Positions 18,154-26,565 of a stretch of DNA of 64,000 nt are shown one piece after another. The first letter of the stretch is position 1, and every line of letters begins with the position of its first letter. Location: assembly GCF_044762655.1 (NCBI RefSeq), contig NZ_JBIWER010000002.1, forward strand, positions 496,001-560,000. The letters are read 5' to 3'. A model generated the notes under the pieces. The model saw nothing but the letters and a program-made list of their open reading frames with translations. It had not been told where the DNA came from and made no database searches. Position numbers and translations under genes: made by a program. The DNA is from Psychrobacillus sp044762655. GTDB taxonomy: Bacteria; Bacillota; Bacilli; Bacillales_A; Planococcaceae.

Positions 18154-18190
18154 ACAGGACTTTTTGCGACTATGCAAAAAGTCCTGTTAT
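18154..18190 (+). terminator. Terminator-like hairpin after spoIVA
   Basis: ACAGGACTTTTTGC pairs perfectly with GCAAAAAGTCCTGT. The following T stretch is short and interrupted (TATTG). Confidence 0.65.
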
Positions 18191-18244
18191 TGCGTTAAAA
18201 TGCCTTTTTTTTGAGGAAACTTAGTGAAATACGTGTAAATAGTG

Positions 18245-18271
18245 TTGCGAAGGTTTTTTTGTTGTGATACT
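18245..18271 (+). promoter_or_regulatory. Candidate promoter for hbs
   Basis: TTGCGA and GATACT are 15 bases apart, with an extended -10 TGT before GATACT. The leader to the hbs start is about 45 bases. Confidence 0.45.
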
Positions 18272-18318
18272 CTTTTTACAGGATTGAAGCTATCTTCCTT
18301 TGAGAGGAGGTGAATGGT

Positions 18319-18591
18319 ATGAATAAAACTGAACTAGTTAACTCTGTTGCTGAAGCTACAGAACTTTCTAAAAAAGATGCTACTAAAGCTGTTGAGGCTG
18401 TATTTGAATCAATTCAAACTGCTCTTGCAGATGGTGAAAAAGTTCAATTGATCGGTTTTGGAAACTTTGAAGTTCGTGAACGTGCTGCTCGTAAGGGACG
18501 TAACCCACAAACAGGTAAAGAAATCGACATCGCTGCTAGCAAAGTACCTGCGTTTAAACCAGGTAAAGCACTTAAAGACGCAGTTAAATAA
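18319..18591 (+). CDS. hbs: DNA-binding protein HU
   Basis: A 90-residue histone-like protein that dimerises and bends DNA. ATG 18319 lies six bases after the strong AGGAGGTG. The HU signature GFGNFEVRERAARKGRNPQTG is in the beta-arm region (about residues 46-66), and the C-terminus ends KALKDAVK as in other Bacillales HU proteins. Codon use suggests high expression. It lies between spoIVA and folE-mtrB, as in B. subtilis. Confidence 0.97.
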   Translation: MNKTELVNSVAEATELSKKDATKAVEAVFESIQTALADGEKVQLIGFGNFEVRERAARKGRNPQTGKEIDIAASKVPAFKPGKALKDAVK

Positions 18592-18608
18592 CTGATGTTG
18601 TAGTACAT

Positions 18609-18652
18609 AGAACGGTTATTGTGGAGCTTGCTTCACGGTAGCCGTTCTTTTC
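18609..18652 (+). terminator. Terminator after hbs
   Basis: AGAACGG pairs with CCGTTCT, with an inner GTGGAGC-tt-GCTTCAC stem and TTTT at the end. Confidence 0.75.
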
Positions 18653-18755
18653 AATTAGAAACTAAAAATGCTGCTATATGATAAATTTATATTAAATAAG
18701 TATTTCATATGCTAAGATGCAATTTATATAATACATAGTTTTAGGGGGTCCACAG

Positions 18756-19325
18756 ATGACAAATGTCGATCTGAACAAGATAGAAGAAGCTGTTAAAATG
18801 ATTTTAGAGGCAGTCGGAGAAGATCCAACTAGAGAAGGACTTTTAGAAACTCCTAAAAGAGTATCTAAAATGTACGCAGAAATGTTCGAAGGCTTACATC
18901 AGGATCCTAAGGAATATTTTAAAACCGTCTTTAACGAAGACCATGAAGAATTAGTATTAGTAAAGGACATCCCTTTTTACTCCATGTGTGAGCATCATTT
19001 AGTACCTTTTTATGGAAAAGCACATGTTGCATATATTCCACGTAATGGCGTGGTTACTGGTTTAAGCAAACTTGCTAGAGCGGTAGAGACAACTGCTAGA
19101 CGTCCTCAGCTGCAAGAAAGAATCACTTCAAGTGTGGCAGATGATATTATGCAAATGCTTAATCCGCACGGTGTTTACGTAGTTGTGGAAGCTGAGCATA
19201 TGTGTATGACGATGCGAGGTATTAAAAAACCTGGTGCAAAAACGATCACTGCTGTAGCACGCGGAATTTTAGAAACGGACGATGTTAAGCGTTCGGAAAT
19301 ACTTTCCTTTATAAAGATGAAGTAA
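18756..19325 (+). CDS. folE: GTP cyclohydrolase I
   Basis: The first enzyme of folate synthesis, converting GTP to dihydroneopterin triphosphate. It has 189 residues. The zinc- and substrate-binding MCEHHLVPFYGKAHVAYIP block is centred near residue 80, and the second half has GVYVVVEAEHMCMTMRG with the other Cys ligand. ATG 18756 follows a GGGGG-type ribosome site. It precedes mtrB, as in B. subtilis, where the pair is called the mtr operon. Confidence 0.96.
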   Translation: MTNVDLNKIEEAVKMILEAVGEDPTREGLLETPKRVSKMYAEMFEGLHQDPKEYFKTVFNEDHEELVLVKDIPFYSMCEHHLVPFYGKAHVAYIPRNGVVTGLSKLARAVETTARRPQLQERITSSVADDIMQMLNPHGVYVVVEAEHMCMTMRGIKKPGAKTITAVARGILETDDVKRSEILSFIKMK

Positions 19326-19330
19326 CACCT

Positions 19331-19360
19331 TTGGATGTCGGCTTTAGAATATGGTATGAT
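19331..19360 (+). promoter_or_regulatory. Candidate internal promoter before mtrB
   Basis: TTGGAT and TATGAT are separated by 18 bases, with an extended -10 TGG before TATGAT, just after the folE stop. Confidence 0.4.
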
Positions 19361-19392
19361 GGAAAAAGACTGTGAACAAAGGAGACTATATT

Positions 19393-19614
19393 ATGTCTGG
19401 TTCAGATTATATTTTGATAAAAGCAGAAGAAGATGGAGTTCATGTAATTGGACTTACTAGAGGAACAGATACAAAATTTCATCATTCTGAAAAACTAGAT
19501 ATGGGTGAAGTAATGATTGCCCAGTTTACCGAGCATACGTCAGCCATGAAAATCAGAGGAAAAGCATCTATCCATTCTGCAAATGGTATTATTCAATCTG
19601 ATGCGAAAAAATAA
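19393..19614 (+). CDS. mtrB: Tryptophan RNA-binding attenuation protein (TRAP)
   Basis: A 73-residue protein that forms an 11-subunit ring. When loaded with tryptophan it binds GAG/UAG repeats in trp leader RNA. ATG 19393 is preceded by AAAGGAG. Conserved features are visible: the Trp-pocket region (VIGLTRGTDTKFHHSEKLD) and the RNA-binding Lys and Arg residues (EHTSAMKIRGKASIHS). No trp biosynthetic genes occur in this window, so its targets must lie elsewhere in the genome. Confidence 0.95.
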   Translation: MSGSDYILIKAEEDGVHVIGLTRGTDTKFHHSEKLDMGEVMIAQFTEHTSAMKIRGKASIHSANGIIQSDAKK

Positions 19615-19669
19615 TTTTTATATAGCCTGATAAACAGATTAAGCGCGGTTGGGAAATGGAGTAAAGTGT

Positions 19670-20431
19670 ATGAACGAAGCATTGATCAAACAACATATAA
19701 AACAGTATAAAGATGGTATTCTCAAACAAGTTCAGCAAAATACGTTGTTGAAATATACCGGGGCTCCTGTCATTGATGAAGAGCGTTTGTTTTTTACACT
19801 TTTGCCACTTTTGAATGGGGAAGAATGGGAAGATTCTCAAAGAAAGTCCGCCATTGCAGTGACGCTTATCTTTTCTGCGTTAGCTGCCCACGACTTAGTA
19901 AAAGAGTCGAATGCAACAACGAAAGCACAGCAGCTACAAGTATTAGCTGGGGATTATTATAGTGGTAAATATTATCAGCTGCTTGCAAGCGACAAACAAT
20001 TAGAGTTAATCCAGCAATTGTCCGAAGGTATCGCTGCTATATCTGAGAACAAAACTAGATTTTATGATCGACAATTATATAGCTTTGATGAACTAATTCA
20101 ATCGATCCAACTGATAGAATCTAAATCTATCGAACAATTTTTGGAATATTTTTCCTATCACGACTATGTATTTTTTATGAAGGAATCCCTGCTACTTATC
20201 ACATTAAAAAAAGAGCTAGCAGCCTTTGAACAAGGGAAGCAACCTTTTTATATTAGTAAATCTAGTCAATTACAAGCTAATATCAATTTGCTACAAACAG
20301 AGATAGAAAAAGTGGAATCGTTACTCATAAATGAGATTAAAAACTCCGAGCTATTACAAGACCAGCTAAAAAGTATTATTTTAAACAAATTAAAAATATG
20401 CACCTTAGAAAAGCAGTTGAGAGAAGGTTAA
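19670..20431 (+). CDS. hepS: Heptaprenyl diphosphate synthase component I
   Basis: The non-catalytic small subunit (253 residues) of the two-part heptaprenyl diphosphate synthase, which makes the menaquinone side chain. ATG 19670 lies nine bases after GGAG; a further upstream in-frame codon has no ribosome site. The sequence is all-helical and lacks aspartate-rich catalytic motifs, as expected for component I. The order hepS-menG-hepT is the classic gerC arrangement, and menG begins three bases after the stop. Confidence 0.88.
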   Translation: MNEALIKQHIKQYKDGILKQVQQNTLLKYTGAPVIDEERLFFTLLPLLNGEEWEDSQRKSAIAVTLIFSALAAHDLVKESNATTKAQQLQVLAGDYYSGKYYQLLASDKQLELIQQLSEGIAAISENKTRFYDRQLYSFDELIQSIQLIESKSIEQFLEYFSYHDYVFFMKESLLLITLKKELAAFEQGKQPFYISKSSQLQANINLLQTEIEKVESLLINEIKNSELLQDQLKSIILNKLKICTLEKQLREG

Positions 20432-20434
20432 ACC

Positions 20435-21139
20435 ATGGGAAAAACAAAAGAACAACATGTGCATGAAGTTTTTGAAAAGATATCCGATAATTATGATTCG
20501 ATGAACTCGGTTATTAGTTTTCAACAGCATAAAGCATGGCGTAAAGATACGATGAATGCCATGCAAGTAAAACCCGGAAGCAAAGCATTGGACGTATGCT
20601 GTGGAACAGCAGATTGGACAATTGCACTTGCTGAGGCAACTGGACCAACTGGTGAGGTTCGTGGATTAGATTTTAGTCAAAATATGTTGAATGTTGGCTT
20701 AGAAAAAGTAAAGAATATATCTCAAATAGAGTTAATACAAGGAAACGCAATGGAATTACCTTTCGAAGATAATTCTTTTGATTATGTTACGATTGGTTTT
20801 GGCTTACGCAATGTACCAGATTATACACAAGTACTAAGTGAAATGAATCGTGTGGCTAAACCAGGCGGAATGGTTGTTTGTTTAGAAACTTCTCAACCAG
20901 ATTCAAAATTATTCAATGGTTTATTTCGTTTTTATTTTCGCTACATCATGCCGATATTTGGGAAGCTTTTCGCGAAAAGCTATAAAGAATATTCATGGTT
21001 ACAGGAATCTGCTAAAGAGTTTCCAAATAGAGCACAGTTATCTAAGCTGTTTGAAAAAGTGGGCTTAGTAAATGTAACGAGTAATCCTTACAGTGGTGGA
21101 GCAGCTGCTAGACATATAGGGTACAAAAAAGATATTTAA
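20435..21139 (+). CDS. menG: Demethylmenaquinone methyltransferase
   Basis: A 234-residue SAM-dependent enzyme (UbiE/MenG family) that makes the last methylation of menaquinone. Motif I is LDVCCGTADWTIALAEATG (near residues 50-70). The UbiE/COQ5 signatures are FDYVTIGFGLRNVPD and NRVAKPGGMVVCLETSQP. It sits between the two subunits of the prenyl synthase that makes its substrate's tail. Menaquinone feeds the qcrABC complex at 33 kb. Confidence 0.95.
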   Translation: MGKTKEQHVHEVFEKISDNYDSMNSVISFQQHKAWRKDTMNAMQVKPGSKALDVCCGTADWTIALAEATGPTGEVRGLDFSQNMLNVGLEKVKNISQIELIQGNAMELPFEDNSFDYVTIGFGLRNVPDYTQVLSEMNRVAKPGGMVVCLETSQPDSKLFNGLFRFYFRYIMPIFGKLFAKSYKEYSWLQESAKEFPNRAQLSKLFEKVGLVNVTSNPYSGGAAARHIGYKKDI

Positions 21140-21157
21140 GTGAGTGAGGTTGTAACC

Positions 21158-22132
21158 GTGGATAAGATGAAGTTAAAGTTACTCTATTCCGATTTAAGAT
21201 CGGATCTTGATATCATCGAAAAAGAATTAGCGATAGCGGTGAATTCATCATCTCACTTACTGAATGAGGCGTCTCTCCATTTACTACTAGCTGGAGGTAA
21301 ACGAATTAGACCTGTTTTCGTGCTACTTGCAGCGAAATTTGGAAATTATTCAATAGACTCTATTAAAAATGTAGCTGTTACTGTTGAACTCATTCATATG
21401 GCTTCTCTCGTCCATGATGATGTAATTGACGACGCAGAAACAAGACGTGGTAGAGCAACGGTGAAGGCACAATGGAATAATCGGGTAGCGATGTATACAG
21501 GGGATTTTCTTTTTGCAAACGCTATTGAATACATAACAGATTTACAAAATACATATGCACATGAAGTGTTATCACAAACGATGGTGGAACTATGCATCGG
21601 GGAAATTATCCAAATAGAGGATAAACACTATCTCGAACAAACAGTTCGTGACTATTTACGGCGGATTAAACGCAAAACAGCCATATTAATATCTGCAAGC
21701 TGCGAATTAGGAGCTATTGCCTCCGGGGCAGATGAGAAAACAGTTAGACATTTGAAGCGGTTTGGTTATTTTGTGGGTATGTCTTTCCAAATAATTGATG
21801 ACATTCTAGACCTTACTTCAACCGACGAACAATTAGGAAAACCAGCTGGATCTGATCTTGCCCAAGGAAATATTACTTTACCTGTTCTTTATGTTAAAAA
21901 CGATCCTATTATCCAACCGTTGTTAAGAGAAATATTAGAAGGGTCGATTAGTAACGAAAATCGACAACTATTATTGGCGAAAATTCGCGAATCCAACGGT
22001 ATTAATCTTGCTAAACGTATAAGTAATAATTATTTGGAAAAAGCGCTAAATGAAGTGAAGCAGTTACCTGCAAATTCCGCTAAGAAATCATTACAAAATA
22101 TTGCGTTGTTTATGAGTAAAAGAAAATTTTAA
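21158..22132 (+). CDS. hepT: Heptaprenyl diphosphate synthase component II
   Basis: The catalytic subunit of the menaquinone prenyl-chain synthase. Both aspartate-rich motifs are intact: DDVIDDAETRRG near residue 87 and DDILD near residue 210. GTG 21158, nine bases after GAGG, gives 324 residues. GTG 21140, directly after the menG stop, and ATG 21167 are alternatives. It pairs with HepS (19670) to condense isopentenyl diphosphate units on farnesyl diphosphate. Confidence 0.94.
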   Translation: MDKMKLKLLYSDLRSDLDIIEKELAIAVNSSSHLLNEASLHLLLAGGKRIRPVFVLLAAKFGNYSIDSIKNVAVTVELIHMASLVHDDVIDDAETRRGRATVKAQWNNRVAMYTGDFLFANAIEYITDLQNTYAHEVLSQTMVELCIGEIIQIEDKHYLEQTVRDYLRRIKRKTAILISASCELGAIASGADEKTVRHLKRFGYFVGMSFQIIDDILDLTSTDEQLGKPAGSDLAQGNITLPVLYVKNDPIIQPLLREILEGSISNENRQLLLAKIRESNGINLAKRISNNYLEKALNEVKQLPANSAKKSLQNIALFMSKRKF

Positions 22133-22258
22133 TTGGGCGTTGTTTAAAATCGACACTCGAACCTTCTAATAATTTAATTTGAAAAGAATGCATTATAATG
22201 ATAATATTTGTAACGGTGGAGTATAAAGTCCATTATATATATTCGAGGAGTGTTAACT

Positions 22259-22705
22259 ATGGAAAAAACATTTTTAATGGTAAAACCTGATGGCGTACAA
22301 CGTAACTTAATCGGTGAAATCGTAGGTCGTTTTGAAGCAAAAGGATTCCAATTAGTTGGAGCAAAATTAATGCAAATCCCAACTGAGCTTGCTGAACAAC
22401 ATTATGGTGAGCACAAAGAACGCCCATTCTTCGGTGAATTAGTAGAATTCATCACTTCTGGACCAGTTTTCGCGATGGTTTGGGAAGGTGAAAATGTTAT
22501 CTCAACTGCTCGTTTAATGATGGGTGCTACAAATCCTAAGGAATCTGCTCCTGGAACTATCCGTGGAGATTTCGCAGTAACTGTAGGGAAAAATATTATC
22601 CATGGTTCTGACGCTCCAGAAAGCGCTGAACGTGAAATCGGATTATTCTTCAAACAAGAAGAGCTAGTATCTTACCAAAAAGATGCTAACAACTGGATTA
22701 ACTAA
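22259..22705 (+). CDS. ndk: Nucleoside diphosphate kinase
   Basis: Transfers the gamma-phosphate between nucleoside triphosphates and diphosphates. ATG 22259 follows GAGGAG and gives 148 residues. The active-site His is residue 115 in NIIHGSDAP, and the N-terminal nucleotide-site block MVKPDGVQRNLIGEI is intact. Gene order hepT-ndk-cheR-aroC is as in B. subtilis. A near-perfect terminator follows. Confidence 0.97.
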   Translation: MEKTFLMVKPDGVQRNLIGEIVGRFEAKGFQLVGAKLMQIPTELAEQHYGEHKERPFFGELVEFITSGPVFAMVWEGENVISTARLMMGATNPKESAPGTIRGDFAVTVGKNIIHGSDAPESAEREIGLFFKQEELVSYQKDANNWIN

Positions 22706-22715
22706 TATCAAAATT

Positions 22716-22753
22716 GGTTGTTTATGACTTCGGTCATAAACAACCTTTTTTTG
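22716..22753 (+). terminator. Terminator after ndk
   Basis: GGTTGTTTATGAC-ttcg-GTCATAAACAACC with a stable TTCG loop and seven T residues. Confidence 0.95.
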
Positions 22754-22768
22754 TGGCATTTTCCACTA

Positions 22769-22873
22769 ATCCAACTTGGAGGCCGATTTTTTCAACTAAA
22801 TCATTCAAATTTCCAACTACAATCTCTGTTATTCCAACTAAACTACTCAAAATTCCAACTAACGAACTTTCCT
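22769..22873 (+). repeat. Degenerate 21-bp tandem repeat, five units
   Basis: Five consecutive 21-base units start at 22769, 22790, 22811, 22832 and 22853. Four of them begin TCCAACT or TTCCAACTA, and the best consensus is TTCCAACTAAA with a variable second half. It fills most of the 326-base gap between ndk and cheR. The frame crossing it repeats Pro-Thr and is not a credible protein. Confidence 0.75.
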
Positions 22874-23031
22874 ATCTAAAAAATGATAAAACCCTGCTAG
22901 GAATCCTCTCTTTTTAAAAGATTATAGCTATTTCAATGTTCTTTGAGCAATTTGTCTGTCTTTTTTGTATGTTCGAAAAGCTATGTTTAAGATATACTAA
23001 ATATAGGGTTTCAGAAAGGGGCGAAATTATT

Positions 23032-23802
23032 TTGCCGGACTATATTAAATTTGTGGATTCCATAAAGAAAAAAACTGGCATTGACCTTGCAGCGTATAAA
23101 GAGGCTCAGATGCGACGTAGACTTACATCTTTGTATGAAAAAAAGGGATATAAAAATTTTGTCGAATTTTATCAAGCGCTTGACTCGAATCGAGATCTAT
23201 TAAATGAGTTTCTCGATCGTATGACTATCAATGTATCCGAGTTTTATCGGAATGCAAAACGCTGGGATATACTTGAAACTAAAATATTTCCAAAACTATT
23301 AGCATCAAATAAACGCTTGAAAATTTGGAGTGCCGCATGCTCCACCGGGGAAGAACCTTATACAATTGCAATGGTCCTGTCCAATCATGTCCCTTTATCC
23401 CAAGTTGCTATTCATGCAACGGATTTAGATGAAAATGCAATACAGCGTGCGAAAGTTGGTATTTATCCGGAACGTTCATTAGCCGAAGTCCCAACAGTGA
23501 TGAAAAATAAGTACTTTGAGAATCAAAGTCCGTTTTATAAAATAAATGATTCGGTTAAAAAGACGGTAACATTTAAAAAACATAATCTATTGAAAGATAC
23601 ATATGATAAAAATTATGATTTGATAGTTTGTCGAAATGTCATGATTTATTTTACAGAAGAAGCAAAGAATCAAATATATCAAAACTTTAGTGATTCGCTT
23701 CGACCTGGAGGAATACTCTTTGTTGGAAGTACCGAACAGATATTCAATCCTGGCAAGTATGGATTTGAAACCGAGGACACTTTTTTTTATCGGAAAATAT
23801 AA
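23032..23802 (+). CDS. cheR: Chemotaxis protein methyltransferase CheR
   Basis: Methylates glutamates of chemoreceptors. The start is TTG 23032 after GAAAGGGGCG, giving 256 residues, the length of B. subtilis CheR. An N-terminal helical domain binds receptor substrate (KEAQMRRRLTSLYEKKG). The C-terminal SAM domain has WSAACSTGEEPYTIAMVL and the CRNVMIYFTEEAK block. It is an orphan here: no other che genes are adjacent, as in B. subtilis. Confidence 0.94.
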   Translation: MPDYIKFVDSIKKKTGIDLAAYKEAQMRRRLTSLYEKKGYKNFVEFYQALDSNRDLLNEFLDRMTINVSEFYRNAKRWDILETKIFPKLLASNKRLKIWSAACSTGEEPYTIAMVLSNHVPLSQVAIHATDLDENAIQRAKVGIYPERSLAEVPTVMKNKYFENQSPFYKINDSVKKTVTFKKHNLLKDTYDKNYDLIVCRNVMIYFTEEAKNQIYQNFSDSLRPGGILFVGSTEQIFNPGKYGFETEDTFFYRKI

Positions 23803-23907
23803 TTGGAACTGTCCGAGGTTTTTCGGGCAGTTTTCTTCTATACTTTGTTTGAAAATTTTGTTATAGTAATAAACAAGCACTTTAGCGAGTTGAAGGAGGA
23901 AAGCGTT

Positions 23908-25089
23908 ATGAGATACTTAACTGCCGGTGAGTCACATGGACCACAATTAACAGCAATTATTGAGGGGTTACCAGCCCAATTAGAAATAACGACTGAAATG
24001 ATAAATAAAGAATTAAAACGACGTCAAGGTGGTCATGGTCGCGGGAGACGTATGCAAATCGAAAAAGATACAGTTGCAATTACATCAGGCGTACGTCACG
24101 GAAAAACGTTAGGTTCTCCAGTTTGCCTAGTTGTGAACAATGATGATTGGAAGCACTGGACAAATATAATGGGTATTGAGCCTCTTGGTGAGGATATCGA
24201 CCCTGATGATATTAAAAGACAGATTACGAGACCGCGCCCTGGACATGCCGATTTAGTTGGTGGCATGAAATATGGTCATCGTGATTTACGTAATGTTCTT
24301 GAGCGGTCATCTGCACGAGAAACTACTGTAAGAGTTGCGGTAGGTGCAGTTGCGAAAGAATTGCTTCGTAAACTTGGTATATCCATTGTGGCTCACGTCA
24401 CAAAAATTGGTGGGATTGAAGCTAACTTGGATTTAACTAATGGAAAGACAATAGAGGAAATTAGTGAGATTGTGGAAGCTGACCCGGTTTATTGTTTAGA
24501 TTCGGAAGCATCTGCGAAGATGGTAGAAGCTATCGACAATGCAAAAAAGGCTGGAGATACGATTGGTGGAGTAGTAGAGGTTATCGTTTCTGGAATGCCA
24601 GCAGGAGTTGGCAGCTATGTACATTATGATCGTAAGTTAGACGGTAAACTTGCAATGGCAATGATGAGCATTAATGCCTTTAAAGGTGTAGAAGTTGGAT
24701 TAGGGTTTGAAATGGCGAATCTTTTTGGAAGCCAAGTTCATGATCAAATATCATGGAGCGAAACAGAAGGTTATACACGCGATACAAACCGTCTAGGTGG
24801 TCTAGAGGGTGGTATGTCTACTGGAATGCCGATTGTAGTTCGTGGAGTGATGAAGCCGATTCCTACGCTTTACAAGCCACTTCAAAGTGTAGATATCGAT
24901 ACGAAGGAGCCATTCAAGGCAAGTATTGAAAGATCAGATAGCTGTGCCGTACCTGCAGCTTCTGTAGTTGCTGAAGCAGTTATTGCATGGGAGATTGCAC
25001 AAGCTGTATTAGAAACCTTCCATGGCGACAAAATAGACACATTACTTGCAGATATAGAAAGTCATCGAGCATATACAAAGGGGTTTTAA
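23908..25089 (+). CDS. aroC: Chorismate synthase
   Basis: The last shikimate-pathway enzyme, which converts EPSP to chorismate with reduced FMN. ATG 23908 follows AAGGAGG at eight bases, giving 393 residues; a long in-frame upstream extension has no homology. The signatures GESHGPQLTAIIEGLP, GHADLVGGMKYGHRDLRNVLERSSARET and the C-terminal KASIERSDSCAVPAASVVAE are intact. It opens the aromatic supraoperon, and its stop overlaps the first possible aroB start. Called aroF in older B. subtilis usage. Confidence 0.96.
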   Translation: MRYLTAGESHGPQLTAIIEGLPAQLEITTEMINKELKRRQGGHGRGRRMQIEKDTVAITSGVRHGKTLGSPVCLVVNNDDWKHWTNIMGIEPLGEDIDPDDIKRQITRPRPGHADLVGGMKYGHRDLRNVLERSSARETTVRVAVGAVAKELLRKLGISIVAHVTKIGGIEANLDLTNGKTIEEISEIVEADPVYCLDSEASAKMVEAIDNAKKAGDTIGGVVEVIVSGMPAGVGSYVHYDRKLDGKLAMAMMSINAFKGVEVGLGFEMANLFGSQVHDQISWSETEGYTRDTNRLGGLEGGMSTGMPIVVRGVMKPIPTLYKPLQSVDIDTKEPFKASIERSDSCAVPAASVVAEAVIAWEIAQAVLETFHGDKIDTLLADIESHRAYTKGF

Positions 25090-25091
25090 TG

Positions 25092-26180
25092 ATGTCGATC
25101 CAAGTTAAAACGAAAGACTCCATATATGAAGTTTATTTAGGAGAGAATATTTTAGAATCCTTTTGTAAAAGACATGCAGATACTCTTGCTACATATGATC
25201 AATTAGTGTTTGTTACGGATGAACATGTATGGAGTTTACATGAGGACTATGTTCGCTCTAATTTTACGATACCATTTAAAGTTTATATCGTACCGAACGG
25301 TGAGGCATGCAAAACGTTTGAGTCGTATTATCAGGTCCAAACTTATTTGCTAGAAGAAAACTGCTCTAGAAATTCTGCTTTACTTGCATTAGGTGGAGGA
25401 GCGGTAGGGGACTTAACTGGATTTGTCGCAGCAACGTTTATGCGAGGAATTCCTTTTTACCAAATTCCAACGACTATATTAGCGCATGATAGTGCCGTTG
25501 GAGGTAAAACGGCGATCAATCACCCAAATGGAAAGAATATGATTGGTGCTTTCTATCAACCTACGGAAGTAATATATGACTTTCATTTTTTAAAAACGTT
25601 ACCAGAAGCAGAAGTTCGCTCAGGCTTAGCTGAAGTGGTAAAGCATGCAATTATCAGCGATGCTAATTGGATGGCTGAATTTTTGGCTCTCCCAAACTTA
25701 AAGGCAATTGAAAATCAAGAATTAGTCCAATGGATTGAAAAAGGAATTCGGGTAAAAGCACGAATTGTTGAATTAGACGAAAAAGAACAGTCCTATCGCA
25801 AATTTCTAAATTTTGGTCATACATATGGTCATGCGATTGAGGCATCTGTAGGTTACGGGAAAATCACGCATGGTGAATCAGTGATGATTGGTATGATTCC
25901 AGCTTTAATGCTAAGTGAGCTTCATGGCAATGTAGCAGCGGGATATGCATACAGAGTGTATCAATTAGCGATTAGACTGGGCTATAATTTTGAACATATT
26001 TTACTATGCCCCTTTGAACTTCTATCAAAATTTATGCTAAAAGATAAAAAAACAACAAATGGAAAACTTCATTTTGCCTTACTAAGGGATATTGGAGATC
26101 CATTTGTCCAAATAATTTCAATGGAAGAAGTTAAAAAATGCGACAACCAGCTGCGACAATGGGTTAAGGAGGGTAAATGA
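25092..26180 (+). CDS. aroB: 3-dehydroquinate synthase
   Basis: NAD- and metal-dependent closure of DAHP to dehydroquinate. There are two adjacent ATG codons (25089 and 25092), the first overlapping the aroC stop; either gives about 362 residues, the family norm. Motifs present are GGGAVGDLTGFVAATFMRG and the PTTILAHDSAVGGKTAINHP block with active-site residues. The metal-binding Glu and His residues (SGLAEVVKHA and NFGHTYGHAIE) are also present. The stop is directly followed by the aroH ATG. Confidence 0.95.
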   Translation: MSIQVKTKDSIYEVYLGENILESFCKRHADTLATYDQLVFVTDEHVWSLHEDYVRSNFTIPFKVYIVPNGEACKTFESYYQVQTYLLEENCSRNSALLALGGGAVGDLTGFVAATFMRGIPFYQIPTTILAHDSAVGGKTAINHPNGKNMIGAFYQPTEVIYDFHFLKTLPEAEVRSGLAEVVKHAIISDANWMAEFLALPNLKAIENQELVQWIEKGIRVKARIVELDEKEQSYRKFLNFGHTYGHAIEASVGYGKITHGESVMIGMIPALMLSELHGNVAAGYAYRVYQLAIRLGYNFEHILLCPFELLSKFMLKDKKTTNGKLHFALLRDIGDPFVQIISMEEVKKCDNQLRQWVKEGK

Positions 26181-26543
26181 ATGATTAGAGGTGTTAGAGG
26201 AGCAACTACAGTAACAGAGGATTCTAATGACTTAGTACTACAGGAAACTAGGCGTCTAGTAGAAGAAATGGCAAAATCAAATGGTATTTTGCCTGAAGAT
26301 ATCGCTTCTGTTATCATATCGACTACAACGGATATTACATCTGCATTTCCAGCTAGAGCCGTTAGAGGCTTAGAAGGATGGGCATATGTTCCGGTCATGT
26401 GCACCCATGAAATGGACGTACCAAATGCGTTAGAGAAGTGTATTCGATTACTCATGCATGTAAATACGGAAAAATCACAAGAAGAAGTGCAGCATATCTA
26501 TTTAAATAACGCTGTTCACTTAAGACCAGATTTACTCAAATAA
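26181..26543 (+). CDS. aroH: Monofunctional chorismate mutase, AroH type
   Basis: A 120-residue trimeric enzyme that rearranges chorismate to prephenate. The AroH-family residues are evident: RGVRGATTVTED at the N-terminus, the LQETRRLVEEM helix and the PVMCTHEMDVPNALEKCIRLL block. It is translationally adjacent to aroB. In B. subtilis the six trp genes follow aroH, but here hisC starts 22 bases after the stop. Confidence 0.95.
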   Translation: MIRGVRGATTVTEDSNDLVLQETRRLVEEMAKSNGILPEDIASVIISTTTDITSAFPARAVRGLEGWAYVPVMCTHEMDVPNALEKCIRLLMHVNTEKSQEEVQHIYLNNAVHLRPDLLK

Positions 26544-26565
26544 TTCATGGAATAGAGGGGTTAAA

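Noticed and set aside
22769..22873. CRISPR array
   Set aside because: The 21-base units are contiguous and degenerate, with no distinct spacers and no cas genes nearby.
22714..22917. Open frame of 67 codons after ndk
   Set aside because: It starts inside the ndk terminator and translates the 21-bp tandem repeat into a Pro-Thr pattern.
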